From NCBI GenBank assembly GCA_021780095.1, contig JAJXZK010000446.1, positions 1-33,536 of the forward strand: a DNA stretch of 33,536 nucleotides, written 5' to 3'. Of this stretch, positions 8,109-17,382 are shown piece by piece; the first letter of the stretch is position 1; every line of letters starts with the position of its first letter. A program made the position numbers and the translations under genes. The notes beneath the pieces were generated by a model. The model was not told the DNA's origin and made no database searches. It saw only the letters and a program-made list of their open reading frames with translations. The DNA comes from Acidobacteriota bacterium. Lineage in GTDB: Bacteria > Acidobacteriota > Terriglobia > Terriglobales > Acidobacteriaceae.

Positions 8109-10655
8109 ATGAGCAAACAAACGCGCGTCAGCCACCCGATATACAGCCTTCTTCCCACGGAAATCGAGGGGTTCGACTCCCTGGCTGAGCTTGCTCTGGA
8201 CATGCGCTGGTCGTGGAACCATGCCACCGACGGAGTGTGGCGCGCGCTTGATCCCGTACTGTGGGAACTGACGCACAATCCTTGGGTTGTCCTGCAGACG
8301 GTCTCGCGGGACCAACTCGAGCGCGTGCTGGCCGATCCTTCCTTCCGCAAGAACGTGGACGACCATCTGCGAGCCAAGCGTCAGGCGGCGGATACGCCCG
8401 CGTGGTTTCAGCAAAAGCATCCGCAGGCACCCCTGACTTGCGTCGCGTATTTCTGCATGGAATTCATGTTGAGCGAAGCGCTCCCAATCTATTCAGGAGG
8501 ACTTGGCAATGTGGCCGGCGATCAGCTCAAGGCCGCCAGCGACCTGGGCGTGCCGGTGGCCGGAGTGGGGCTGCTCTACCAACAAGGCTATTTTCGGCAA
8601 CGGATTGACAAGGACGGAGCGCAACAGGCTCTTTACCCGTACAACGATCCCGGACAGTTGCCGATCACGCCTTTGCGCCAGCCGAACGGCGAGTGGTTGC
8701 GGTTGGAAATCGCCTTACCTGGTTACTCAGTCTGGCTGCGCGCCTGGCAGGTCCAGGCCGGTCGAGTCAAACTCTACCTGCTCGATACCAATGACGCGGC
8801 GAACTTCCCTGCTCATCGAGGCATCACCAGCGAACTATATGGGGGCGGCCCGGAGTTGCGCCTCGCGCAAGAAATACTTCTTGGGATTGGCGGCTGGCGG
8901 TTGCTCCGCGCCCTGGGCATCAAGCCGGAAGTCTGTCACCTGAATGAAGGGCATGCGGCCTTTGCCATGTTGGAGCGTGCCCGAGATTTCATGGAAGAAA
9001 GCGGGCAGCCCTTCGAAGTCGCGCTTGCCGCCACGCGAGCGGGAAACTTGTTCACCACCCACACAGCAGTGGCCGCCGGCTTTGATCGTTTCACTCCCGC
9101 TCTCATCGAACAATACCTCGGAAAGTATGCAGAGAAGAAGCTGGGCATCACACTTCACGATTTGCTGGCTCTCGGCCGGGAGAATCCGAACGACTCCTCG
9201 GAGAGTTTCAACATGGCTTATCTGGCGATCCGCGGGAGCGGGGCGGTGAATGGCGTGAGTCGCTTGCATGGAAAAGTCAGCCGGCAGCTCTTTGAGCCTC
9301 TTTTCCCCCACTGGCCAGAGGATGAGGTGCCCGTCGGATACGTGACCAACGGAGTCCACATGCGGGGCTGGGAGTCGGCGGCAGCCGACGATCTCTGGAC
9401 GGAAGTGTGCGGAAAAGACCGTTGGCTGGGGCCGCCGGAAAACGTGGAACAGAATATTCGGCGTCTCCCCGATGCCGCCCTCTGGCGATTCCGCGCAACA
9501 GCCCGGAAGTCGCTAGTTGAATATGCTCGCGAGCAATTGACCCGACAACTGACCGCCTCAGGCGCGTCGCTCAAGGCGATTGACGAGGCGAAACATCTAT
9601 TTGATCCCCATGCCTTGACGCTTGGCTTCGCGCGGCGCTTTGCGACGTATAAGAGACCGAACCTGTTGTTGCACGATCGCGAACGTCTTCTTCGACTTTT
9701 GAGCAATTCCCAACGCCCGGTGCAGCTAATCATCGCCGGAAAGGCGCATCCGGCGGACGAGGCCGGGCAGACTCTGATCCAGCAATGGGTGCAGTTCACC
9801 CGGAAGCCCGAGACACGCCCGCATGTGATCTTCCTCGCCGATTACGACATGCAGTTGACCGAGCACCTGGTACAGGGCGTAGATGTCTGGATCAACACGC
9901 CGCGCCGTCCCTGGGAGGCTTGTGGAACGAGCGGCATGAAGGTGCTCGTCAATGGCGGCATCAATCTGTCGGAGCTGGACGGCTGGTGGGCGGAAGCATA
10001 CACACCCGAAGTAGGATGGGCGCTGGGTGACGGCCAGGAACATGGCGATGATCCGGCCCCGGACGCTGTCGAGGCTGGCGCGCTTTACGAACTGCTCGAA
10101 CAAAAGGTGATCCCGGAGTTTTACGCACGAGACGAGAGCGGCATTCCCACCGCATGGGTCAAGCGGTTGCGGGAGAGCATGGCGCAGTTGACCCCGCGCT
10201 TCTCCGTCAACCGCACGGTGCGCGAATACACCGAGCAGCACTACCTCCCGGCTGCTACCGCCTTCCGTGAGCGCGCGGCGAACAAAGGCGCAAGCGGCAG
10301 GGAAGTGGTCGATTGGCAACATGCGGTGGATGGAAAGTGGAGCTCATTGCGCTTCGGGGATTTGCGGGTCACAACCGACGCAAACTGCCACGCGTTTGAG
10401 GTCGAACTCTTTCTAGCCGATCTCGACCCGAATGCACTTCGGGTTGAGCTTTATGCGGATGGAATCAACGGTGCCGATCCCGTACGGGAGGAGATGAAAT
10501 ACGCCGGATCGCTGACTGACGGATCCCGCCGCTGCCTCTATCGTGCAACGGTGCCCACGACACGTCCGGTGAGCGACTACACGCCGCGAGTGATACCTCA
10601 GCGCGCAGGGGTGGCGATCCCGTTGGAATCCGCTCGAATCCTGTGGCAACGATGA
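8109..10655 (+). CDS. glgP: Alpha-glucan (glycogen/maltodextrin) phosphorylase
   Basis: This 848-residue protein belongs to the DUF3417-containing phosphorylase family. It releases glucose-1-phosphate from alpha-1,4-glucans using pyridoxal phosphate. Residues about 5-120 form the DUF3417 domain (EIEGFDSLAELALDMRWSWNH). The catalytic part includes YFCMEFMLSEALPIYSGGLG, CHLNEGHAAF, and the PLP site EACGTSGMKVLVNGG with Lys611. The length is full for the family and no frame break is seen. It starts 62 bases after pgm, whose enzyme uses its product. The stop overlaps an ATG (ATGA at 10652) of a short frame that runs into the glgX remnant. This suggests that a translationally coupled gene once followed. 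Confidence 0.94.
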   Translation: MSKQTRVSHPIYSLLPTEIEGFDSLAELALDMRWSWNHATDGVWRALDPVLWELTHNPWVVLQTVSRDQLERVLADPSFRKNVDDHLRAKRQAADTPAWFQQKHPQAPLTCVAYFCMEFMLSEALPIYSGGLGNVAGDQLKAASDLGVPVAGVGLLYQQGYFRQRIDKDGAQQALYPYNDPGQLPITPLRQPNGEWLRLEIALPGYSVWLRAWQVQAGRVKLYLLDTNDAANFPAHRGITSELYGGGPELRLAQEILLGIGGWRLLRALGIKPEVCHLNEGHAAFAMLERARDFMEESGQPFEVALAATRAGNLFTTHTAVAAGFDRFTPALIEQYLGKYAEKKLGITLHDLLALGRENPNDSSESFNMAYLAIRGSGAVNGVSRLHGKVSRQLFEPLFPHWPEDEVPVGYVTNGVHMRGWESAAADDLWTEVCGKDRWLGPPENVEQNIRRLPDAALWRFRATARKSLVEYAREQLTRQLTASGASLKAIDEAKHLFDPHALTLGFARRFATYKRPNLLLHDRERLLRLLSNSQRPVQLIIAGKAHPADEAGQTLIQQWVQFTRKPETRPHVIFLADYDMQLTEHLVQGVDVWINTPRRPWEACGTSGMKVLVNGGINLSELDGWWAEAYTPEVGWALGDGQEHGDDPAPDAVEAGALYELLEQKVIPEFYARDESGIPTAWVKRLRESMAQLTPRFSVNRTVREYTEQHYLPAATAFRERAANKGASGREVVDWQHAVDGKWSSLRFGDLRVTTDANCHAFEVELFLADLDPNALRVELYADGINGADPVREEMKYAGSLTDGSRRCLYRATVPTTRPVSDYTPRVIPQRAGVAIPLESARILWQR

Positions 10656-10715
10656 CGAAAACGCCGAAACGCGAGCTGCACAATTACATCTCGGAGATCT
10701 CCGAGCGCACCGATG

Positions 10716-11054
10716 TTCAAAAGGGCGATGCTTCTTGGCGGGGACGAATTTCGCCGCACGCAACACGGCAACAACAATACCTATTGCCAGGACAATGAAA
10801 CGAGCTGGTATGACTGGGGCTATCTCACACGGCACGAAGACATTTTCCGTTTTGCCCGCAGCATGATTGCGTTTCGCCGTGCGCATCCTATTCTGAGCAA
10901 GGAGCAATTCTATACGGAGGCCGAGATCCGCTGGTGTGGCCCACGCGGGGAACCGCCCAACTGGTCCGACCCAAAGTGCAAGACACTCGCCAGCGTAATC
11001 AACGAAGACGGACAAGATCAGCTTTATCTCAATGCTGCGTCAAGAACAGCCTGA
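10716..11054 (+). pseudogene. glgX: Glycogen debranching enzyme (glgX) C-terminal fragment
   Basis: About 110 residues match the part of isoamylase-type glycogen debranching enzymes just after the catalytic barrel: MLLGGDEFRRTQHGNNNTYCQDNE, then SWYDW and FARSMIAFRRAHP. Full GlgX has about 650-750 residues. The first ~500 are missing here, and the end is cut off after INEDGQDQLYLNAASRTA, before the usual C-terminal beta domain is complete. Identity starts abruptly near 10718. The 5' side is a different frame: an ATG at 10652 overlapping the glgP stop opens a 48-codon frame (TKTPKRELHNYISEI and onward) that reads into the remnant out of frame. An internal deletion that joined two genes explains this best. 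It is probably non-functional. Confidence 0.85.
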
Positions 11055-11102
11055 ACTCCGTGAACACCAAATGAACTGTGCGCGCTTCGTGATGCGGAAC
11101 CG

Positions 11103-11978
11103 ATGAACATGAAAATCAATTCAAAGGATTTTCGCGTGCGGCCCGGCGAAACGGTCAGACTCAGAGAGTGGCCGACGATTGTGAAGCCCTTTTACAAGTC
11201 GAAGAAGCGGTATAAGAAACTCCTGGAAAAACACGCTGAGGTGTTGAGTTCGCTGCAACAGCTCCACTACGCTTCCGACCGCTATGCCTTGCTGCTCATT
11301 TTTCAGGCGTTGGACGCCGCCGGCAAGGACGGTTCCATCCAACACGTCATGTCTGGGGTGAATCCGGAAGGCTGCGATGTTTTCAGCTTCAAACAGCCGA
11401 GTGCCGAAGAACTGAAACATGATTTTCTGTGGCGCTCGACGTGCCGTCTTCCCGAACGCGGGCGGATCGGCATATTTAATCGCTCTTATTACGAGGAAGT
11501 GCTGGTCGTTCGGGTGCATCCGGAAATTCTCCGCAACGAGGGGCTCTCGGAAGAGTTGCGCGACGAGAAGACCATCTGGAAGGAGCGGTATCGTTCCATC
11601 GTGGACTTGGAGGAGCATCTCTACCGAAACGGCACTCGGATCGTCAAGGTCTTCCTCCACCTGTCGAAGAATGAGCAACGAAAGCGGTTCCTCGACCGTA
11701 TCGAGGAGCCGGACAAGAACTGGAAATTCAGCCTGGGGGACATTCACGAGAGAAAATACTGGAAGTATTACGGGAAAGCTTATGAGGAGTGCCTGAGCGC
11801 CACAAGCACGCGTCATGCACCCTGGTATGTCGTTCCCGCCGATGATAAAGAGAATGCCCGGCTGATTGTTTCCCGAATCGTCCTCGACGCGCTCAATGAA
11901 CTTAAAATGACATATCCCAGGACCACCCCGAAACGTCGGCGGGAATTACGTTCTATCGGCAAGCTGCTGGCGAAGTAA
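11103..11978 (+). CDS. ppk2: Polyphosphate kinase 2 family (PPK2) phosphotransferase
   Basis: This is a 291-residue cytoplasmic enzyme that transfers phosphate between inorganic polyphosphate and nucleotides; PPK2 enzymes mainly run toward nucleotide phosphorylation. The Walker A-like DAAGKDGS is at residues 71-78, and the second motif ([11 protein letters not shown]) is at about 123-133. [13 protein letters not shown] and [13 protein letters not shown] complete the family pattern. The FNRSYYE form and N-terminal extension resemble the polyphosphate:AMP/nucleotide phosphotransferase branch, but subclass and substrate (AMP or ADP) cannot be settled by eye. A second ATG six bases downstream is an alternative start. 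It sits between the glycogen genes and the proton ATPase, which suggests a role in ATP supply from stored phosphate. Confidence 0.92.
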   Translation: MNMKINSKDFRVRPGETVRLREWPTIVKPFYKSKKRYKKLLEKHAEVLSSLQQLHYASDRYALLLIFQALDAAGKDGSIQHVMSGVNPEGCDVFSFKQPSAEELKHDFLWRSTCRLPERGRIGIFNRSYYEEVLVVRVHPEILRNEGLSEELRDEKTIWKERYRSIVDLEEHLYRNGTRIVKVFLHLSKNEQRKRFLDRIEEPDKNWKFSLGDIHERKYWKYYGKAYEECLSATSTRHAPWYVVPADDKENARLIVSRIVLDALNELKMTYPRTTPKRRRELRSIGKLLAK

Positions 11979-12062
11979 GCCTTGAATCGCAGGCGCTGCC
12001 CAGGGGACTCGAAATGCTCGCGTCAGATGACCTATGGGACGCAGAAAGTCAGGGAACAACTC

Positions 12063-14435
12063 ATGGCCTCAGGTAATGTTGCCGCAGTTGTACCACCCAG
12101 TCCCCCCGCAACGCCGGTTCAGACCACCGCGTCCAGCGGACTCACGAGCGCCGAGGCAGCCAGCCGCCTTCAAAAAGACGGGCCAAATGCAATGCCCGAC
12201 ACGTCTGCTCACCCACTTCGAAACGCACTGACCAAGTTCTGGGCCCCTGTCCCGTGGCTGCTCGAAGCCTCCATAGTGCTTCAAGTCGTGCTGCGCAAAT
12301 ATCTCGAGGCCGCGGTCATTGCGGGTCTGCTGATTTTCAACGCCGCACTAGCGTATTTCCAGGAGGGTCGCGCCCAAGCTACCCTCACTGCCTTGAAATC
12401 GCGTCTCGCTCTCAATGCTTCTGTACATCGCGATGGCGCCTGGAAGACGATCCCTGCGGCGGAGCTGGTGCAGGGAGATTTGGTGAAGTTATCGCTCGGT
12501 GGGGTGGTTGCGGCCGACGTGCACTTACTCGAGGGATCTGTCTCTCTCGATCAGTCGATGCTTACAGGCGAGTCTCTGCCTCTGGAAGCCGGCCCCGGGG
12601 TGAATACCTATGCAGGGGCATTGGTCCGGCGGGGAGAGGCAACCGCCGAAGTAACGGCTATCGGCGTTCACACCAAGTTTGGCCGAACTGCGGAACTTGT
12701 TCGCACCGCGCACGTTGTGAGTTCACAACAGAAGGCTGTGCTGCGAATCGTCCGCAACCTAGCCATGTTTGATGGCGCGGTCATTTTTCTGATTGGAGTA
12801 TATGCCTATCTTCACGTGATGCCGTGGAGCGAGATCATTCCCCTGTTGCTCACGTCGGTTCTCGCTTCGATACCAGTGGCATTGCCCGCGACCTTCACCC
12901 TCGCGACAGCGCTGGGAGCTCGCGCGCTGACGGCGGTGGGCGTCCTTCCAACACGGCTCTCGGCTATAGATGAGGCGGCAACCATGAACGTCTTGTGCTC
13001 GGATAAGACCGGAACTCTCACCCTCAACGAGCTTTCGGTAGCAAGTGTCCGGCCTATGCCGGGCTTTGATGATGCCCACGTTCTAGGGATGGCGGCTCTC
13101 GCAAGTTCCGAAGGCGGCCAGGACTCTGTTGATGCCGCGATTCGCACTGCCTCTTCCCGCAAGTCGGCGCCAGACCTGCCAAAGCTAAACAAGTTTCTGC
13201 CCTTCGACCCTGCGAAGAAGACGTCCGAGGCAACAGCGACGGATGCAAAGGGCAGCGCACAACGAATCATCAAAGGGGCCTTCGCAGTCGTCGCCGGTCT
13301 CACGGCTCCGTCGCCCACTGCGGCCGGGATAGCTGACGAGCTAGAAAAACAAGGTTTCAGAGTTCTCGCCGTGGCTGCGGGCCCGCCAGAATCCATGCAA
13401 CTCATTGGGCTGATAGCGCTCAGCGATCCGCCGCGTACGGACTCGACCTCGCTCATCTCGGAACTCAAGACCCTGGGCGTGCGCACCGTCATGGTGACCG
13501 GTGACGCACCGGCTACGGCCGGAGTCGTCGCGCGTGCCGTTGGGCTGGATGGCGCAATCTGCCCCCCTGGGCCGCTTCCGAGTACCCTTAAAGCAGAAGA
13601 CTTCGCGGTATTCGCGAGCATTCTTCCGGAAGGCAAATTTGTTCTCGTGAAGGCGTTCCAGAAAGGCGGGCATGCGATCGGAATGTGTGGCGATGGCGCC
13701 AACGATGCGCCCGCGCTCCGTCAGGCACAGATCGGCATCGCCGTTTCGACGGCAACCGATGTTGCCAAGTCGGCGGCAGGTGTCGTACTAACCAAGCCAG
13801 GTCTGGCTGGGATTGTCGCTGCTGTCAAAGAAGGCAGGATCACATTTCAGCGCATTCTCAATTACGCGCTTAATTCTGTTATCAAGAAGATCGTTCAGGT
13901 GCTCTTCTTGGCAGTCGGGCTGGTTATGACGGGACACGCGGTGCTGACCCCCATGCTCATGGTCATCGTGATGATCACAGGAGATTTCCTTTCGATGTCA
14001 CTGACCACTGACCGAGTGCAGCCATCGAAGATGCCGAATTCGTGGCGAATTGGCAGGATTACCGGCGCGAGTGCGATTCTGGCAGGTTTTTTCCTGGCCT
14101 TCTGCACAGCAATACTTGCGGTAGGCAGGTTCGAAATGGGGCTCGGAATCGAAGCCCTGAGAACTCTTTCTGTCGTTGCGATCGTCTATGGCAGCCAAGC
14201 CACAATTTACGCCATTCGAGGACGTATCCACCTTTGGGGGCCCCGTCCGACCATATGGCTCGTGATGTCCTCTATCGCCGACCTTCTTATTATCTCGACG
14301 TTGGCAACATGGGGAATCGCAATGGCCCCCCTATCGATGTCGGTTGTGGCGTGCGAGTTTGCAGCGGCTATTGTTTTCTTTTTGATCCTGGACACAGTCA
14401 AGATTCCTGTCTTTGCCCGTCCAGGACTCTCATGA
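12063..14435 (+). CDS. P-type ATPase, P3A plasma-membrane proton-efflux family
   Basis: About 790 residues. Family motifs are [13 protein letters not shown] (actuator domain), phosphorylated Asp314 in [11 protein letters not shown], the ATP-binding domain, and [21 protein letters not shown] in the hinge. There are about ten hydrophobic helices, including [15 protein letters not shown] [13 protein letters not shown] in helix M4. The closest known family is the proton-exporting (TIGR01647-type) ATPases of plants, fungi and some bacteria. The start at 12063 ([10 protein letters not shown]) follows AGGGA; in-frame TTG at 11982 and ATG at 12027 are alternatives. The N-terminus contains a proline-rich linker before the first domain. 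It would use ATP to pump H+ out, aiding acid tolerance or energising the membrane. It lies 84 bases after ppk2. Confidence 0.9.
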   Translation: MASGNVAAVVPPSPPATPVQTTASSGLTSAEAASRLQKDGPNAMPDTSAHPLRNALTKFWAPVPWLLEASIVLQVVLRKYLEAAVIAGLLIFNAALAYFQEGRAQATLTALKSRLALNASVHRDGAWKTIPAAELVQGDLVKLSLGGVVAADVHLLEGSVSLDQSMLTGESLPLEAGPGVNTYAGALVRRGEATAEVTAIGVHTKFGRTAELVRTAHVVSSQQKAVLRIVRNLAMFDGAVIFLIGVYAYLHVMPWSEIIPLLLTSVLASIPVALPATFTLATALGARALTAVGVLPTRLSAIDEAATMNVLCSDKTGTLTLNELSVASVRPMPGFDDAHVLGMAALASSEGGQDSVDAAIRTASSRKSAPDLPKLNKFLPFDPAKKTSEATATDAKGSAQRIIKGAFAVVAGLTAPSPTAAGIADELEKQGFRVLAVAAGPPESMQLIGLIALSDPPRTDSTSLISELKTLGVRTVMVTGDAPATAGVVARAVGLDGAICPPGPLPSTLKAEDFAVFASILPEGKFVLVKAFQKGGHAIGMCGDGANDAPALRQAQIGIAVSTATDVAKSAAGVVLTKPGLAGIVAAVKEGRITFQRILNYALNSVIKKIVQVLFLAVGLVMTGHAVLTPMLMVIVMITGDFLSMSLTTDRVQPSKMPNSWRIGRITGASAILAGFFLAFCTAILAVGRFEMGLGIEALRTLSVVAIVYGSQATIYAIRGRIHLWGPRPTIWLVMSSIADLLIISTLATWGIAMAPLSMSVVACEFAAAIVFFLILDTVKIPVFARPGLS

Positions 14436-14484
14436 GGGAACTGATCGAAACGTTTCTGAACGCTCGCGGAAAGGGGATAATCAC

Positions 14485-15513
14485 ATGGAACTGGGCATGA
14501 TCGGATTGGGCCGGATGGGAACCAACATGGTGCGGCGCCTTCTGCGCGCCGGCCACCCGTGTGTCGTTTACGACCGACAACCGGAGGTCGTAAAGGCGCT
14601 TGCGAAGGAGGGCGCGGTCGGAACCGCATCGCTTGAAGATTTCGCGCATACGCTGAAATTGCCCCGCACGGTCTGGATGATGGTGCCGGCCGCCGCGGTC
14701 GATTCGACGCTGAAGACACTCATTCCACTTCTCGAACGCGATGACGTGATCATCGACGGCGGCAACTCCTACTATCAAGATGATATCCGCCGCACTGCCG
14801 AACTCAAACCGAAGGGCGTCCACTATGTGGACGTCGGAACTAGCGGCGGGGTCTGGGGCTCAGAACGAGGCTATTGTCTGATGATCGGCGGTGATGACAT
14901 TGTCGTCCGGCGCATTGACCCCATTTTTGTTGCCCTGGCTCCAATCATTGAGGAGGCGTCCCGCACGCCCGGTCGGGAGAAGCTGGGCGGCACCGCGGAA
15001 CATGGCTACCTGCACTGCGGTCCGAGCGGCGCAGGCCACTTCGTCAAGATGGTCCACAACGGCATCGAGTACGGCATGATGGCCTCCTACGCCGAAGGCC
15101 TAAACATCCTGCGCCACGCCAACGCCGGCAAGCAGAAGAGCACCGTTGATGCCGAAACCACGCCGTTGCGCGATCCCGAGCACTACGCATACGACCTGAA
15201 TCTCGCCGACATCGCCGAGGTTTGGCGCCGCGGCAGCGTCATCTCTTCATGGCTCCTGGACCTGGCCGCCAGCGCCCTCATCGAGAGCCCGGATCTGGCG
15301 AAGTTCGCCGGCCGAGTATCGGACTCAGGAGAGGGACGCTGGACGATCAAGGCGGCCATCGACGAGTCAGTTCCGGCTCCCGTCCTCAGTGCCGCCCTAT
15401 ATGAACGCTTCAGCTCGCGCGGCGAGAATGACTTCGCCGACAAGATACTGTCGGCCCTTCGTTACCAGTTTGGCGGTCATGAGGAAAAGGCCGCCAGAAA
15501 GGTGGCTTCCTGA
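14485..15513 (+). CDS. gnd: 6-phosphogluconate dehydrogenase, decarboxylating, short (YqeC/GndA-like) form
   Basis: This 342-residue enzyme oxidatively decarboxylates 6-phosphogluconate to ribulose-5-phosphate. The NAD(P)-binding motif GLGRMGTNM lies at the N-terminus. Further features are [10 protein letters not shown], the substrate segment VGTSGGVWG, and the catalytic [21 protein letters not shown] with the Lys and Asn-His residues. The long form has about 470 residues; this short group often prefers NAD+, but cofactor use cannot be read here. The start at 14485 (MELGMIGLG) follows AAAGGGGAT; a longer reading from 14413 overlaps the ATPase and is not conserved. Its TGA stop overlaps the ATG of zwf, so the two are probably translationally coupled. 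Confidence 0.94.
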   Translation: MELGMIGLGRMGTNMVRRLLRAGHPCVVYDRQPEVVKALAKEGAVGTASLEDFAHTLKLPRTVWMMVPAAAVDSTLKTLIPLLERDDVIIDGGNSYYQDDIRRTAELKPKGVHYVDVGTSGGVWGSERGYCLMIGGDDIVVRRIDPIFVALAPIIEEASRTPGREKLGGTAEHGYLHCGPSGAGHFVKMVHNGIEYGMMASYAEGLNILRHANAGKQKSTVDAETTPLRDPEHYAYDLNLADIAEVWRRGSVISSWLLDLAASALIESPDLAKFAGRVSDSGEGRWTIKAAIDESVPAPVLSAALYERFSSRGENDFADKILSALRYQFGGHEEKAARKVAS

Positions 15514-16913
15514 TGGCCGGGCCGAGTTCGGACGCACTGGTGCTTTTCGGTGTGACGGGCGATCTCGCCCACAAGATGATCTTCCCGGCGCTCTACGCGA
15601 TGGTGAAGCGCGGCACTCTCAAGGTCCCGGTAATCGGCGTCGCCTTCCCGAAGTGGAGTCTGCCCCGTCTCCACAAGCGAGTGACGGACAGTATAAAGCG
15701 ATCAGGCGGAATCGATAACCGGTGTGCCCTCCAACATCTCTTATCCTCGTTTAAGTATGTGAGCGGGGATTATAAGGACCCGGCTACGTTCACGGCGATA
15801 AAAAGGGAGTTGGGTAACGCTCGGCACCCAGCCCACTATCTCGCCATTCCGCCTTCACTTTTCGAAACTGTCATCAAAGGCCTTGGCGCCGCGCAATTGA
15901 CCGAGAATGCGCGCGTCATTGTCGAAAAGCCGTTTGGACGCGACCTCGCCTCTGCGCGAGAGCTGAACCGCGTCGCGCGCTCTGTGTTCTCTGAGGATTC
16001 AATCTTTCGCATCGACCACTTCCTCGGCAAGGAAGCGATCATGAATATCCTCTATTTCCGATTTGCTAATTCGTTCATCGAGCCGATCTGGAATCGCAAC
16101 TACGTGGCCAGCGTCCAGATAACCCTGTCGGAGACATTCGGTGTAGGAGACCGCGGCGGATTTTACGAAACTGCCGGCTGTCTGCGCGACGTGATCGAGA
16201 ACCACCTGTTTCAGATCATCGCGCTACTTGCCATGGAGCCGCCCGTTGATAGGAATTTTGGAGCCGTGCAGAATGAGAAAGCCAAAGTCTTTCAAGCCAT
16301 GCGCCCTTTGAAATCGAACGACATGGTGCGCGGCCAGTACGCCGGCTATCGCAAGGAGGTGGACGTGGCCAGAACTTCCGACGTCGAAACTTTCTGCGCC
16401 CTGCGGCTTTTCATCGATTCGTGGCGCTGGCAGGGAGTTCCCTGGTATCTGCGTTCCGGCAAATACCTGGTGGAGAATGCCACCGAAATAGTGGTAGAGC
16501 TGAAACCCCCTCCGCAGAGGCTTTTCGCCGACTCAGCGATGACGAACGGTCGGACGAACTATCTCCGATTCCAGCTCTCTCCAGGTTCTGCTGTCGCACT
16601 TGCCGCTCGCGTCAAGCGGGTCGGCAAGGAGTTCGTCGGCGACCAGCGAGAACTCTACTTGGTCGAAGAACAGCCGGGAGAAGAAACGCCCTACGAGCGG
16701 CTTCTAGGCGACGCCATGGTAGGCGACGGAGCGCTCTTCACGCGAGAGGACGCGGTTGAAGCTGCTTGGGCGGTGGTCGATCCAGTCCTTAAGAAGCACC
16801 AGCGCGTTCACCCCTACAAGTGCGGCAGCTGGGGGCCGAAAGAAGCGGACGCGATCATCGCCTCAGACGGCGGTTGGCACAACCCCATTCCCCACGAGAC
16901 ATCCGGATCCTGA
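15513..16913 (+). CDS. zwf: Glucose-6-phosphate 1-dehydrogenase
   Basis: The first enzyme of the oxidative pentose phosphate pathway oxidises glucose-6-phosphate and yields NAD(P)H. At 466 residues it is close to the family's ~480-500. Visible are the N-terminal coenzyme site GVTGDLAHKMIFPAL, the EKPFGRDL segment, the active-site RIDHFLGKEAIMN, and WNRNYVASVQIT. The coupling with gnd (TGATGG overlap) places two steps of the pathway in one unit. No separate 6-phosphogluconolactonase gene is seen in the window, so that step must be encoded elsewhere or be spontaneous. This is the last intact gene of the plus-strand metabolic series, before an IS fragment. Confidence 0.95.
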   Translation: MAGPSSDALVLFGVTGDLAHKMIFPALYAMVKRGTLKVPVIGVAFPKWSLPRLHKRVTDSIKRSGGIDNRCALQHLLSSFKYVSGDYKDPATFTAIKRELGNARHPAHYLAIPPSLFETVIKGLGAAQLTENARVIVEKPFGRDLASARELNRVARSVFSEDSIFRIDHFLGKEAIMNILYFRFANSFIEPIWNRNYVASVQITLSETFGVGDRGGFYETAGCLRDVIENHLFQIIALLAMEPPVDRNFGAVQNEKAKVFQAMRPLKSNDMVRGQYAGYRKEVDVARTSDVETFCALRLFIDSWRWQGVPWYLRSGKYLVENATEIVVELKPPPQRLFADSAMTNGRTNYLRFQLSPGSAVALAARVKRVGKEFVGDQRELYLVEEQPGEETPYERLLGDAMVGDGALFTREDAVEAAWAVVDPVLKKHQRVHPYKCGSWGPKEADAIIASDGGWHNPIPHETSGS

Positions 16914-17035
16914 TCCCGCCTCAGCTGCATTTCTCGATTTTACGATCGCATCCAGCTGTACCAAGGCTGCAACGTTTCATTTAGGAGACAGTGAATAAGA
17001 GCAACCCAAAACCTGCACGACATCGGCCGGCGCCT

Positions 17036-17365
17036 TTGACTCGACAATATCCCCCGCAGACCAACGGGAAGATCGAACGGTTCCACGAGACGCTGAAGGC
17101 GCGGCTGAATCTGCTGGTGTACACTAGTCCAGAGGAGCTGCGGGCGGCGACGGCAGAGTTCATCGAATTCTACACCCACCGCCGCTACCACGAAGGAGTT
17201 AGCAACGTGACGCCTGCCGACGTGTACTACGGGCAGCGGGAAGAAATCCTGAAATGCCGGGAGGAACAAAAACGGAGGAGACTTTACGCACGATTTCAGT
17301 ACCATCGGGGCCAGAACATCAATCGAGCAACCGGTGAACCTGCGACGCACAACCGTAGCTGCTAA
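17036..17365 (+). pseudogene. Truncated IS transposase, C-terminal integrase-core fragment
   Basis: The protein matches only the C-terminal third of an IS3/IS481-type DDE transposase. It carries the QYPPQTNGKIERFHETLK segment with the last catalytic Glu, EFIEFYTHRRYHEGVSNVTPADVYYG and a basic tail. The upstream catalytic core and the first open reading frame are missing, and the unrelated stretch before about 17036 shows no family likeness. The codon normally encoding His in YHPQTNG now encodes Pro. No flanking inverted repeats were found by eye. It lies 120 bases after zwf, converging with the glycosyltransferase gene at 17383. It marks an old insertion at the edge of the metabolic cluster. 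Confidence 0.85.
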
Positions 17366-17382
17366 AACGGCCTCAACAGTTC

